Shown here piece by piece: positions 27,655-38,219 of a stretch of DNA of 64,000 nt. The stretch spans positions 1 to 64,000 of the IMG/VR virus record IMGVR_UViG_3300022690_000671. One strand, 5' to 3'. Both the position numbers and the translations under genes were made by a program. The stretch is from a virus. The notes below the pieces were generated by a model. The model was not told where the DNA came from. It was given only the letters and a program-made list of their open reading frames with translations, and did not search any database. Positions within the stretch are counted from its first letter, which is position 1. Each line of letters opens with the position of its first letter.

Positions 27655-30600
27655 ATGGAAAATCAAGAGTTATTAGACCTTCTCCAAGCGATCATAGATC
27701 GCCAACCAGAAGGCCCCGCCGATATCGCTCGTCCACAGGACGAAGCTGCGGCCCCAGAACCATTAGAAATTCTTCCTCAACCAGGAGTATCAACAGCAGA
27801 ACAACTTGCTGCGGCCCCAGAACCATTAGAAATTCTTCCTCAACCAGGAGTATCAACAGCAGAACAACTTGCTGCGGCGACAACTCAGGAAGAGGCAGAT
27901 ATTCTTGAACGCCGAGTTTCCGAAGAAAGATTTCAAGAAACAGCATCTCTCCAAGATTTTCTGAGAAGAAAATCTGAAGGACCATTAACGAGGGTAACAG
28001 GACCAAGAGAAGTACAAGAAGAAGATAATCCTGTTGTTGCTCTTCTCGGAGCTATTGATAAACGTACACAAGAAGACGAAGGCTTCTTTAACGATTTACT
28101 TTCGGGACTTTCTGAAGGTAGTCGCATCGTTGTTAGTGATGCTGCACGAAATTTTGGATTTCAAGATTTCGCCAATCGATTAGAAGAAACTGCTCCAAGG
28201 GAAAGAACAACGACACCCGCCGCAGCCATTGGTAGAGCTATTGTTGGTGGAACTAAATTCTTCATAGAAGGAGGTTTAAGTCTTGCTTTGGGTCCTGTTT
28301 TAGGTGGTTCGTCTCTTGAAGAACAATTTGGTTTTGATCCTGGAGAACAACGCGATATTCTAGATGAGATTCGTCAAGTAAAAACAAGACCTGATGATTT
28401 TACTGAAGAACAAGTTACGGATCTTGTTAATAGACGAGATGCCGCTCTTCGTAATACACAAATCTTTGAAGCTCGTCAAATTCTCTCTGAACTGACGCCT
28501 GAAGGAACCGGAATCGATGATTTCCTTGAAGGATTCGAACGTTCAAAGTTTACGATATTAGCTAATGTGGCTGCTGCTTTTGGTGATATAGATGACTTTG
28601 AAACGGCAAATAGGTTGCGAGAAATAGCATCGACAGAACAATTCGATGCCCAAAGCGCCTATGCTACGGCGGGTGAAATTGGAGCGCAGAGTATTCCTTC
28701 TGCTGCTGCTCTTCTCATAGGAGGCCCTGTTGCTGCTGGTCTCATGGGCGCGTTTTATTTTACCCAAGGTCTTGGTAGTGGACGTACCGTATACAGAGAC
28801 ATCAAGGAAAAGACGGGAGAAGAAGTCAAATTCATTGAAGAAATGACTCTGGGCATTGGGTTTGGTTTGGCTGAAATGCTAACTGAACGTTTTGGTCTTA
28901 AAGTTCTCGAAAATATTAGTACAAAGTTGGCGTTTGAACTTGGGGAAAAAGCACTTCTTACACAAATAAGAAAAGGTACACTTACTCAAGCACAAATAGT
29001 AGCAATGAGCAAATGGACCGTTGCAACGATGGGCGCAGAGGCATATGAGGAAGCAGTTAACTCAGTTGCCCAGACCACAATGATTTCCATGTTTGATCCT
29101 GAAACGGGCGTAATGGATCAAGGATTATGGGACTTTACCAAGGATTTAACTGAAGATGCACTAATTAGTGCGGCGGGTGGTGCGTTGGGTGGTGGTTTTG
29201 TCGGCCCCGCTGCTAGATTTCGTGGTCGCCAAAATATTAGAAATGCTCGTCGGGAGTTAAATGAAGCATCAGATGATGAACTCTTTAACGTACTTCAGGA
29301 TGAGAATGTTAATGAAGGTATTCGCGGTGTAGCAGAAGAAATTTTCAATAGTCGTTTGGCTGGACAAGCCCCAACGGTTGACGGCGCTAGACTACCTACG
29401 CCTCAAATGACGCCAGAATTTCGTGAGGAGTTTACTGCCGCAGCAAACGAAGCGTCTTCAGCAGATTTACAACGAGGTCTTTTAGATGGTCGGTTTACCG
29501 GAGAACAAACTGACATTATTATAGGAATTCTTGAACAAAAACCTTCGGAAGAAGCTCCTGTACGCTTTGGTCCTGAACGAGTTAGAGAACAACGCCGCCG
29601 ATTTGCGGAAACCCTGGAAGAGGCGGAACGTTTAGGTCAACCCGTTGAAGAATTAGAGCCTCGTGTTGGTATTCGTACTCAAGTTCCCGGTACGGAGCGT
29701 ATTGTGCGGCCCGGTGCTGTATTAGAAGGTGCGATTGATATTGAAGCCGCAAGGCAAGGCGCTGAAATAGTAGATGCTGAAGAGGCAGTTGTAAACCAAG
29801 AAAATGCAATTCAGATTTTCAATTCATTTATTGATGCAACAAATCTTGTAGAGGAAGAAAAAACTAGATTTAAAAATGCCATAATTTTAGCAGATGTTGC
29901 AGGTAGACGTGGCACAGAAGAAGAACTACGTTCAAGAGGTATTCTTAGTGGAGATCCCGGTAGTCCTGTTATTACTATCGGGGATCAAACATATGAAGGT
30001 GATACCGCAAAAGAAATGTTGGGCACGTTTCGGATTGGTGCGGTAACAGTAGGGTCAAAAGATCAGTTGCGTAATATTTTTCTATTGGCCAATGTTGACG
30101 AAACAGACGTACGTGATGAAATATTCCACGCATTTATGGATTTCGCTCCTGGTGAAGTTAAGCGAGACGCGATTAATGCCTTTAACGAAGAATTCGACAC
30201 TACATTTAAGACGTACTCGGAGGGACGTGAACGTATGGCCAGGGAATTCGCCAATCATTTAGGTGGTATACGTCGTACAGAACGGGGCGGATTCCTTCGT
30301 GGCTTGTTCGATACACATAACAGAGCGTGGAGACAAACTATTAATCCGTTCAAACGCGGAGATGTTGCTGAACAAGTACAGACTGGAGCATTTACAGATC
30401 TTCTTCTCAAGATAGGACGAGGTGAGGTTGCTGATCTTGTACAACCTGGTATTGTTGAGGAAATTGTAGAAGAAGCGGCAGAACCACAAGAAGCGGAAAT
30501 CCGTCAGGTTATTAACGAAGATTCTGATCGTAGAGCAGATGTTCTTCGTGAGATCGAAGAAGAAGGACGCCCCTTTGGTATCGGTGAAGTTGCGTTTCAA

Positions 30601-33600
30601 GCATTAGCACGAGGAGAACCTACAGCGACATTTTTTGCTGAACCAGGTGTTGTAGAAGGTGAGGAAGCTATTGAAGGCGAAGCCGCTGTAACACTAACCC
30701 GCGAACAATTCTTGGAGCGCTTAACGAACGAGGAAAATATTCGTCGTTTGGCTCAGAATCAGGCTAATTTAGAACAAAGAACAATTACCGTTCAGATAGA
30801 TCCCGGTGCAGCGCCAGAGATCTTTACGCCTACGAAGCTACGTGTGCCTCGACCTGGTCCCGTAACGGAAGCGGAGCGTCAGGAGACCCTGGCAGAGGAA
30901 CGTATCGCTCGGACGCGACAGCAGCAGCTACAGCGCGTGGAGGAGGCTGCTACGGTGGCGACGGAGGACCCGTTAACTGCTCTTCGAGAAGCCATAGCCA
31001 ATCAGGACGTTAATCGTATAGCAGAAATTGTCGATATTAACCCAGATGCGTTTGAAACTGCTGATCGACAAAGTCTAATAGAGGAAGCAGAAGAACAAGG
31101 TCCAGGTGTTGCGGCATTTGTAGAAAGTCAATTAGCCTTTCCTACGGAAGCGGTTGAACGTGAGCCTACTCAACTAAGAGTTCCGGTAACACCACAGGTA
31201 GATGTTCAGGAAGAAGCCGTACGCGCAGAATCAGCACAGCGTGTCTCAGAGCGTAATAAACTCGAAACACAACGCACAGAACTTATTAATCAATTTAACG
31301 CATCTGAACAATCTGTTCAGGACGCATTGGCCGCCTTTGATGAAAAATTTCCAACTTCAACTTCAGCACAAATATTGCAAACTAAGACATCTTTGGAGCA
31401 AGGCGAAATACCTGCACCTCTCACAAGAGTCAACCGAAACAACACCACGTTGGTCGCTGTTCGTGATGCTATTCAGCGGCTCAATGATGTAAACGATCAG
31501 TTAGAACAAGTTGAAACTACTATTGGTGATGTCGAAGGTCGTATGACTGGTCTAGAACTCGCCGTAAGTCCAGAAGGCACTACCCCAGAAGAACGAGACG
31601 AAATAGCAGCAATTCAGGCGTTACGTCTAGATGAAAACCAGGAAGTTTCACTCATTCGTCAAGTGTTGGGGCGTCAGTTTGTGACTGATAAAGTCTCGTC
31701 AAAATCAGTTGTCGACACAGAAAACGGCACATTTAGGATTGATTTATATCAGGACTTCCGTAATCCCGGACAATCAATAGCTTTTGTTGAGGGCACAATC
31801 GTTGAAGATGGCGACGATCCTCATATGCAAATTACAAGTCGTGGAACCGAACGTGGTTTCCGTGGTCGAGGGTTTGGTTCGCAACTTCTAGATGAGGCTT
31901 TTCAAGAAGCTACGTTCAGAAATATTCCTCTACGAAGCGACAACAACGTTTCCGCAGCGGCAGTACGTACATTCCGACGCTTTGGTGAACAAAGCAACGT
32001 TGATCTGGTTCAGTCTGATAATACAACAGAACTTCCAGACGGATCTTTCTTCCTTGCGGGGGATAATCCTAATTACGTTTTCCAACTTACTGTCTCTAGT
32101 GACGATCCGCTCCCTCCGGACTTCTTTGGAGAAGACACGCCCCTGGTAGAAAACGTTGAAGAAGCCGAAGAACAATTCAATGAAGCTACTGCTACACCAG
32201 ACGAGGATACGACACTGGAAACTGAAGAAAACGTAGTGCGTTTGCGTATGGAAGACGAACTTCGTAAGACAAGTGTAGACTTGCAGGGTCCTATTCCATC
32301 TGTAGTACGTCGCGACGATCCCAAAGAAGGACAAGAAGATACTATTCCTGATGGTGTTCAAAGTAGCGAAGAATTTGCTCAATTCTTTGCCGATACCGTA
32401 AGAGCAGAAGATGGTGGGGCTCAAAATGTAGAGGATCCTCTTAATGCTTCGGTAATGGATACAGAAGAACACGAAAGTATTTACGAGACCTACGAAAGCT
32501 TTCAGGGTAATTTCGACACTCATATTTCAACCAGTATTCCTGGATTTGTTGACGCTCAAGTTCGTGTAGTAGATGCTCTAAGTAAAATACTTGAAGAAGG
32601 TTCCGAAGTGCTTGATATAGGCGCTGGGGAAAACACATTCCTCAAAACGCTACAGGTAACAAGTAGAGCAAATGATCGAAGAATTGAAGGTTTAGGTATT
32701 GATTCATCAGCAGCTATGAGAGATGCGGCTAAGAAGCGTCGTGTTCGTGGAATCAGATTCCGACTAAGTGCGTGGGGCGAGTCTTTTGTAGATCCGGACA
32801 CAGGACGCAGAGTTAAAGTGTTCGAGGCTGATGATGGAACATATGACCTTGTATATGAGGGTATGACCTTTCAGTTCATTAGCGATGATCGCAGTGGGCA
32901 GTTAGATGAAGTTGTTCGTATAATGAAGGACGATGGTCTTTTTGTGACGTTAGAGAAATTTAATCAACAAAATGAAGATACCTATTTCCAACAGGAAAAA
33001 GCCAAAGACGCATTTAAGCTCCTATTCTATGAGCAGAGTGATATAGATACCAAGAAAAAAACTGTTCTTGGTAATGCCGCGTCTCGTGAAGGTATGCGTA
33101 GCAATATGGTAGATCAGACGACATTCGAGAATTTACTTCTCGACCGTTTTGAACATGTCGCCCAAATATGGTCATCTGGAAACTTCAGTGGCTACATTGC
33201 AACAAATGACAGAGCCAAATTCGATGCGTTTATTTCAAACCTAAGTTCGACGAATAGTGACTTTGCTGTTAAGCAAACGCCTCATTTAATAAGCGATAGC
33301 CCTGCCCAACGCGATGGACTTAATACTGCCCAGCGCACCCAGGAACAAGAAGTTGAAACTACATTACAAGGAACTCCTGTTGTGGCTCAATGGACCAAGC
33401 AAGAGACAGGGCGATACACACACGAAATAGACGGATCTGTTTGGGAGATTAAACTAGAAGAGGGCGATTGGAACACAACTCGCGATGGCGTTTCAGTACT
33501 CGATCCTACTCGTACACTAAGAGAAGCTAAAACTCTGGTGTCAGAAGCTATTAATCTCACTCGTAATGATGCACTTCAAGATGATGGCGATTTGATTCAA

Positions 33601-36600
33601 TTTAATCCTCTTAGTCTCCCTGATAATGTAGTCGTTATCGATACAAACACTGATCTTTCGAGAGGTCATATAGGAATAAACGATAGTGACGAATATTTTG
33701 CGGACCACATGGGTCATGTTTTCCGTTCTCCTATTGGTAACAGTGTTGATGAAATTACTCATTATCGTAGAGGTGCGATACTTGTCGGAAAGGTCGAAGA
33801 TGCAAAAGTAGGACAATTGTTAGACGAAAACAACGTGGAACCGGGCGATATTGACGATATTGATCTTCTAGGTCATGAGGTTTGGTCTTCGCTTGTCGAA
33901 CAACAAGGAGATACACCAGAACCATTAGCAATAGATCCTCTTGAAATTACTGAGTTGGCCCTGCGTGGACAAAGAAGCTTCTTACTTGATCTAGGAGGTG
34001 AGTTACGTGGTCAATTTCAATCTCCCGGACTTAAAAAGGCTCTTCAAGCACTTGAAAGAAACGAACGCCCCCAAGAAATACGCTCCATAGCTGAAGGCAA
34101 TGAGGAGTTAGAAGATTTCAACCGTAGACTCAAAGACTACGCTGCTCTATGGGATCAACGTGAGGCCATTTTGAACCCTATTACTCCTCTTCGCGATTCT
34201 CAGGGTAATCCTGATTGGGTAACAGCAGAGATTCTTATGTTAGATGACGATATCAATGAGATCTCTATTGATGATGATAATACGGTTGTTGGTTTTGTTG
34301 AAAACGAGAATAGCGAAACGCTTTTTTACAGACGCAACCTCGCCGATCAGTGGGAATCTGTAGAAGAGATCACGGAAGAAGAACATGGTAAGGCCCTAGA
34401 AGTCGCAGAGAAACGTTTGATGACTATGCGCAATGAAGGCACTGTTTTCACAATCAACGGCCAAGTTGTTGCAGATCTCAAAGTTCAATCTGCTTCGAAG
34501 AAACGTAAAACTGCTGAAACTGCTGCTATTAAAGCAGGGGAAAAGTATAAGGGTAAGGCCGAGGCCGCACTAAGAGCGAAAGCTGAATTGGCGTTAAGTA
34601 TTGTACCAGATGCAATGACTCCCAGCGGGGGACCTGCACTGCGTACTTTTGTGCGCTTGGTTAACGACTATAGAACTGACGTTGAATCCTATCTCAGGGC
34701 AGAAGATGCGTATCACGAGGCAAATATTGGTTTAGAAGAAAACCCTGAAGACGAGATTAATGACAACGGTCGTGGATTTCGTAGTTTCCGTAAGGACATA
34801 GAAGCATATTTCAGTGGTAAAGGTATTGCCATATTTGATGGTAAGGATCCTTCTGATCTCGCGAATCGTAGTCTTCAAAAGATGATTCATCAGGAATCTA
34901 TGGCGAGAGTGAGACTTGAAGAAAACACAACTGCCCCAGAACTAGACGAAGAAATTCAACGTCAGATATCTGATGGTGTGGTTAGGGGTTTGAGTCTAAC
35001 TGAAATTCTCAATGAACTACCAAAACAGAATCCTCAATCTGTTGAAAATCTGTACAATGTATTAGCCTCATCCATAATTGGTGTTGATGAGGATATTGAT
35101 TTTGAAGATCCTCACCTGGACATTAATGACATAGTATCGTATTCTATGTCATCGCCATCGCCTCGTGTTCGTGAATCAAGAGCACGGCGCGTAATATCTT
35201 GGTTTAAACCTAGTACTCCTAATATACACCGTCGAAATGTTATATCTACCTCGTTTCGTCGTCTCACATATCAAGCTGCGAAATACCCTGGCGCAGTGAT
35301 GAATATTGCTCGTAAAGTGTATGCTTCTCCTGAAAAAAGATTAAGGGTAGGTGGAGTTCCTAGAACTTTATTTGAAGCAAGAGAATTCGAAGAAGAGAAA
35401 TGGTTTACTAAATATCTTGATATTCAAGAAGATGCTGATAGGTGGATGAAGAATAATGTTCCTATTGGAAACAGAGAAAAAGCATGGGGACGTATTGGTG
35501 CATTACAGCGTCAACCAAGTCTCGCAACTGCGACAGATCGCGATCAAGCATTATTGGGATTTGCAAATCAATTGCATAACCTGATGGAGAAATTTGGCAA
35601 ATACTTGAGTGATGAAAAAAACGACGATTTCAACCTTCTTTCTGAAGCCCAACTTATCCAGTTTGATCCTGTAAAGGGAACGCGTTACTTTCCTCGTACC
35701 TGGAATGCTATGGAGATGGAGAGAAGAGAGTCGCAGTGGAAGGAAATCCTTCGTCGACAATCGCTTCCTATTTTCCGTAAGCGCATAGAAGAAAAACGGA
35801 AGGAATTAAATGCCGAACTTCTTGAGGCTGAAGCTGATCTTCAAAAAGCAATAGATAAGGATTCTGATTCCAGAGCCTCAAAAAGAGGTAGAGACCTCGT
35901 CGATATCGTTAAAAATAATTTACAATCTCTTGATGGAACCCTTGACGAATTTATCGATCAAATATTCAATAAGATTACAAAGGGCGATACCTTTGCTTAT
36001 GATAAGTGGTTATTTAGCGACAAGAGTCGTCTTATAAGGGAAATGCTTGATACTTTTCCTAATGCTCCTCGTGGTATCCACGCCAAACAGCGTAAGTTAT
36101 GGTGGATAAACGAAAACGAATTTGCACAAGCTAATTTCTTGGCTGATGATCCGCGTGATGCGTTACCTACGTATCTAAGAAACTTTATTCGTCAAAGAGA
36201 ATATATTAGACGTTTTGGTCGCAGTAATCAAGAACTTGAGATTACTGCTAAGGAAATGGAAATTATCGGTAAGGCCAAAGGTTATGATTCGAAAACAATT
36301 AAAAGCGACATAGAAGAATTCAAACGAATAATGGAGGGTCTTGCCGGAGTCTTGCATATCGAAAATATTGCAAGATATCACGGTGCTGATAAAGTTATTC
36401 GTTTGAGTCATACACTATCTGTTATGTCCGCGCTAACCTTTACGGGCGTCACGTCATTTATTGAAACCGCTGCGATTCCTTTAAGATTTGGTTTTGAAGC
36501 AGCGGCGTTAGGACTTACAGCACTTCCTGGCTTTGCCAAGGAGAAAATGGGTGTACCAGTAAGAGCCTTTATGAAGGGTATTGGTATTATGGTACCAAAA

Positions 36601-37707
36601 CACTTTGGGCGTAGTCAAATTATGGAAATGGGTAGAATGGTGGCTGTTATTTCCCACCATACTATTAATACACTTATTGACGAACGGGCTCTTGGTTATG
36701 CTTTAGATGACACTCAACCCAACTCAAAAGCAGCTAAATATTCTCGCAAGTTAATTAGAGGATTTTATAAAATTAATTTAGTTGCTCCAATTACAGAACT
36801 TCAGAGAGTAATGTCGGCTGTAGCTGCTCAAAGACATATTACCAGATTATTTCGTAAACCGCGCAGTAAACTAACTACCAGAGAATTGGATTTACTCGAA
36901 ATCCTTAATCTTAAAAATGATTTTGATCGTCTCCGAGAAGTCTGGCGCTCAAATAAAGCAAATTTGTTCAGAATTCGCGAACGTGAAAGTCAAGAAGATT
37001 TCGAGACGTTTCAAACAGCCATTTATCGTGCAGTTAATCAGGCAATAACGAAACCCAACGCAGCAACTAAACCTGTCTGGGGTAATAGTCTTGATCCCAT
37101 TCTTCAGGCAGTATATTCTTTGAAAAGTTTCTCTGATGGTTTTAGAGAAGGTGCCTTTGCTTTTTGGCTTGACCGTATGAGAAATGGAGATTGGCCCGAA
37201 AAATTCTCTATGATGGTGAGATTTTTAAATTTATTATTTGTTTCTTGGCTCACTGAATCGATCATTCGACCTGGAGTAAAAGTAATACTTGGTGCAGATG
37301 CTCAAGAACTAAAAGAAAGGGAAGAAAGAACAGGAAGACTTCTCAACGCAATTGCTGTAATAGATAAGACAGGATTTACAGTACAAGGCAGTAACTTTCT
37401 TGGTGCATTTTATGCCTCTAAATATGGACGATCTCCTGAATCAGGTGTCGTAGGGCCTGGAGTAACTGCTGTGTCAGATGTTGCCAAAGGATTTTACGTT
37501 TCGCTTGATAGAGGCGACCCTGCTTTTTTATGGAATGCTTTGTACAATAGCTACGTTCCAGGAGCAAAACTTCCATTCCTCAAAGATTTGGCAACCATCG
37601 AACCGGGCAAGTTTAAAGTTGATGTTCCGGCCCTACTTGGTATCGAAAAGGAATCTACTGGAGGTGGTCGACGCCGTAGTAGAACACGTCGTAGTAAAGA
37701 ACGTTAA
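27655..37707 (+). CDS. Giant multidomain virion protein, 3350 aa
   Basis: Probably the large protein ejected with the DNA. From the N-terminus: two 21-residue repeats (about 31-72); hydrophobic segments near 190-225 and 350-372; a degenerate metallopeptidase-like DEIFHAF at 821-827; a GNAT-type acetyl-CoA motif RGRGFG at 1403-1408; a class I methyltransferase motif VLDIGAG at 1652-1658 with a GIDSS acidic strand after it; helical regions; and a C-terminal membrane-like part (about 2920-2960) with conserved helical domains of the kind found in large polyvalent proteins of phages and mobile elements. The ATG has GTAAGG directly in front. No lysozyme motif was recognised. Its size is several times that of T7 gp16. 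Confidence 0.75.
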   Translation: MENQELLDLLQAIIDRQPEGPADIARPQDEAAAPEPLEILPQPGVSTAEQLAAAPEPLEILPQPGVSTAEQLAAATTQEEADILERRVSEERFQETASLQDFLRRKSEGPLTRVTGPREVQEEDNPVVALLGAIDKRTQEDEGFFNDLLSGLSEGSRIVVSDAARNFGFQDFANRLEETAPRERTTTPAAAIGRAIVGGTKFFIEGGLSLALGPVLGGSSLEEQFGFDPGEQRDILDEIRQVKTRPDDFTEEQVTDLVNRRDAALRNTQIFEARQILSELTPEGTGIDDFLEGFERSKFTILANVAAAFGDIDDFETANRLREIASTEQFDAQSAYATAGEIGAQSIPSAAALLIGGPVAAGLMGAFYFTQGLGSGRTVYRDIKEKTGEEVKFIEEMTLGIGFGLAEMLTERFGLKVLENISTKLAFELGEKALLTQIRKGTLTQAQIVAMSKWTVATMGAEAYEEAVNSVAQTTMISMFDPETGVMDQGLWDFTKDLTEDALISAAGGALGGGFVGPAARFRGRQNIRNARRELNEASDDELFNVLQDENVNEGIRGVAEEIFNSRLAGQAPTVDGARLPTPQMTPEFREEFTAAANEASSADLQRGLLDGRFTGEQTDIIIGILEQKPSEEAPVRFGPERVREQRRRFAETLEEAERLGQPVEELEPRVGIRTQVPGTERIVRPGAVLEGAIDIEAARQGAEIVDAEEAVVNQENAIQIFNSFIDATNLVEEEKTRFKNAIILADVAGRRGTEEELRSRGILSGDPGSPVITIGDQTYEGDTAKEMLGTFRIGAVTVGSKDQLRNIFLLANVDETDVRDEIFHAFMDFAPGEVKRDAINAFNEEFDTTFKTYSEGRERMAREFANHLGGIRRTERGGFLRGLFDTHNRAWRQTINPFKRGDVAEQVQTGAFTDLLLKIGRGEVADLVQPGIVEEIVEEAAEPQEAEIRQVINEDSDRRADVLREIEEEGRPFGIGEVAFQALARGEPTATFFAEPGVVEGEEAIEGEAAVTLTREQFLERLTNEENIRRLAQNQANLEQRTITVQIDPGAAPEIFTPTKLRVPRPGPVTEAERQETLAEERIARTRQQQLQRVEEAATVATEDPLTALREAIANQDVNRIAEIVDINPDAFETADRQSLIEEAEEQGPGVAAFVESQLAFPTEAVEREPTQLRVPVTPQVDVQEEAVRAESAQRVSERNKLETQRTELINQFNASEQSVQDALAAFDEKFPTSTSAQILQTKTSLEQGEIPAPLTRVNRNNTTLVAVRDAIQRLNDVNDQLEQVETTIGDVEGRMTGLELAVSPEGTTPEERDEIAAIQALRLDENQEVSLIRQVLGRQFVTDKVSSKSVVDTENGTFRIDLYQDFRNPGQSIAFVEGTIVEDGDDPHMQITSRGTERGFRGRGFGSQLLDEAFQEATFRNIPLRSDNNVSAAAVRTFRRFGEQSNVDLVQSDNTTELPDGSFFLAGDNPNYVFQLTVSSDDPLPPDFFGEDTPLVENVEEAEEQFNEATATPDEDTTLETEENVVRLRMEDELRKTSVDLQGPIPSVVRRDDPKEGQEDTIPDGVQSSEEFAQFFADTVRAEDGGAQNVEDPLNASVMDTEEHESIYETYESFQGNFDTHISTSIPGFVDAQVRVVDALSKILEEGSEVLDIGAGENTFLKTLQVTSRANDRRIEGLGIDSSAAMRDAAKKRRVRGIRFRLSAWGESFVDPDTGRRVKVFEADDGTYDLVYEGMTFQFISDDRSGQLDEVVRIMKDDGLFVTLEKFNQQNEDTYFQQEKAKDAFKLLFYEQSDIDTKKKTVLGNAASREGMRSNMVDQTTFENLLLDRFEHVAQIWSSGNFSGYIATNDRAKFDAFISNLSSTNSDFAVKQTPHLISDSPAQRDGLNTAQRTQEQEVETTLQGTPVVAQWTKQETGRYTHEIDGSVWEIKLEEGDWNTTRDGVSVLDPTRTLREAKTLVSEAINLTRNDALQDDGDLIQFNPLSLPDNVVVIDTNTDLSRGHIGINDSDEYFADHMGHVFRSPIGNSVDEITHYRRGAILVGKVEDAKVGQLLDENNVEPGDIDDIDLLGHEVWSSLVEQQGDTPEPLAIDPLEITELALRGQRSFLLDLGGELRGQFQSPGLKKALQALERNERPQEIRSIAEGNEELEDFNRRLKDYAALWDQREAILNPITPLRDSQGNPDWVTAEILMLDDDINEISIDDDNTVVGFVENENSETLFYRRNLADQWESVEEITEEEHGKALEVAEKRLMTMRNEGTVFTINGQVVADLKVQSASKKRKTAETAAIKAGEKYKGKAEAALRAKAELALSIVPDAMTPSGGPALRTFVRLVNDYRTDVESYLRAEDAYHEANIGLEENPEDEINDNGRGFRSFRKDIEAYFSGKGIAIFDGKDPSDLANRSLQKMIHQESMARVRLEENTTAPELDEEIQRQISDGVVRGLSLTEILNELPKQNPQSVENLYNVLASSIIGVDEDIDFEDPHLDINDIVSYSMSSPSPRVRESRARRVISWFKPSTPNIHRRNVISTSFRRLTYQAAKYPGAVMNIARKVYASPEKRLRVGGVPRTLFEAREFEEEKWFTKYLDIQEDADRWMKNNVPIGNREKAWGRIGALQRQPSLATATDRDQALLGFANQLHNLMEKFGKYLSDEKNDDFNLLSEAQLIQFDPVKGTRYFPRTWNAMEMERRESQWKEILRRQSLPIFRKRIEEKRKELNAELLEAEADLQKAIDKDSDSRASKRGRDLVDIVKNNLQSLDGTLDEFIDQIFNKITKGDTFAYDKWLFSDKSRLIREMLDTFPNAPRGIHAKQRKLWWINENEFAQANFLADDPRDALPTYLRNFIRQREYIRRFGRSNQELEITAKEMEIIGKAKGYDSKTIKSDIEEFKRIMEGLAGVLHIENIARYHGADKVIRLSHTLSVMSALTFTGVTSFIETAAIPLRFGFEAAALGLTALPGFAKEKMGVPVRAFMKGIGIMVPKHFGRSQIMEMGRMVAVISHHTINTLIDERALGYALDDTQPNSKAAKYSRKLIRGFYKINLVAPITELQRVMSAVAAQRHITRLFRKPRSKLTTRELDLLEILNLKNDFDRLREVWRSNKANLFRIRERESQEDFETFQTAIYRAVNQAITKPNAATKPVWGNSLDPILQAVYSLKSFSDGFREGAFAFWLDRMRNGDWPEKFSMMVRFLNLLFVSWLTESIIRPGVKVILGADAQELKEREERTGRLLNAIAVIDKTGFTVQGSNFLGAFYASKYGRSPESGVVGPGVTAVSDVAKGFYVSLDRGDPAFLWNALYNSYVPGAKLPFLKDLATIEPGKFKVDVPALLGIEKESTGGGRRRSRTRRSKER
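27745..27870 (+). repeat. Perfect 63-bp tandem repeat, two copies
   Basis: Copies at 27745-27807 and 27808-27870 are identical and are followed by the first eight bases of a third copy. They encode a 21-residue Pro/Glu/Leu/Gln-rich unit near the N-terminus of the giant protein. Perfect identity indicates a very recent slippage duplication. Confidence 0.9.
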
Positions 37708-37715
37708 CAAGTTGA

Positions 37716-37934
37716 TTAGTTTCTAAGAACTGTTCTACATACGCATTGCTCAGATAATATATACACTTCTCCTCGACACAATAATTCAAGCTTTCCGTTT
37801 TCGTACCTATGAATCACTTTGTATAAAGGGCTTCCTGAATTGAGCCGTACTATGTCGCCTTTCTGTTTTGGCCCTGGATCTGGAGCCTTTTTTACCAACT
37901 GCAAATCCTCTGTATGAAAATTGTCGTTATTCAT
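37716..37934 (-). CDS. DUF2158/YodC-like small protein
   Basis: 72 aa. KGDIVRLNSGSPLYKVI followed by a short beta stretch and a Cys pair matches the DUF2158 pattern (a small SH3-like barrel with GD.V.LKSGGP). The function of the family is unknown. It is the last leftward gene and converges with the giant virion-protein gene, eight bases away. There is no strong ribosome binding site. Confidence 0.6.
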   Translation of the reverse strand: MNNDNFHTEDLQLVKKAPDPGPKQKGDIVRLNSGSPLYKVIHRYENGKLELLCRGEVYILSEQCVCRTVLRN

Positions 37935-37947
37935 AATTTCTATAGAG

Positions 37948-37980
37948 AAGCCCCGGCAACACGCTTAGTCATCGGGGTTT
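37948..37980. terminator. Hairpin in the convergent zone
   Basis: AAGCCCCG (37948-37955) pairs with CGGGGTTT (37973-37980), with one G-T pair and a 17-base loop. There are few T residues after the stem on either strand. It lies just upstream of the DUF2158-like gene, so it could end leftward transcription from 38.2 kb or act as that gene's leader structure. Confidence 0.4.
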
Positions 37981-38006
37981 CCATGTCTCCGGCCTTTACA
38001 GTTTAG

Positions 38007-38219
38007 ATAATTATTGACACAATCAAGCCTGAATCACTTATTTTCGTTACTGAGAAGCAAAACTATCAGCTTTCTGAATTGACGCCTGAAGGAATCGGAA
38101 TACATGATTTGCTTGAGTGCCAATTGCTTATCGGTCATTTGGGACAGATTGGTTTTTGGTGTCGTGTTCGTGATTTTTTTACCTCGGTTGATGGATTCTT
38201 TTGTTTTACAGATATCTAA
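38007..38219 (+). pseudogene. Fragment duplicated from the giant virion-protein gene
   Basis: A plus-strand frame of 70 codons without an ATG runs from after a TAG at 38004 to TAA at 38217. Bases 38071-38116 match 28484-28529 inside the giant gene at 40 of 46 positions, in the same codon register, so SELTPEG.GI.D.LE is preserved. The rest of the frame is not recognisable. TTGACACAATCAA at 38014-38026 is also identical to the scaffold promoter region at 5880-5892. This looks like a mosaic of sequence copied from the late module into the convergent gap. Confidence 0.6.

Noticed and set aside
31930-32523. Minus-strand 197-codon frame inside the giant gene
   Set aside because: Antisense shadow of a continuous, well-supported coding frame, with unlikely Cys/Phe-rich composition and no promoter or start signal.
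37948-37990. Possible tRNA-like fold in the convergent zone
   Set aside because: The stem pairs as a simple hairpin; there is no D-loop, T-loop (GTTCGA) or acceptor arrangement.
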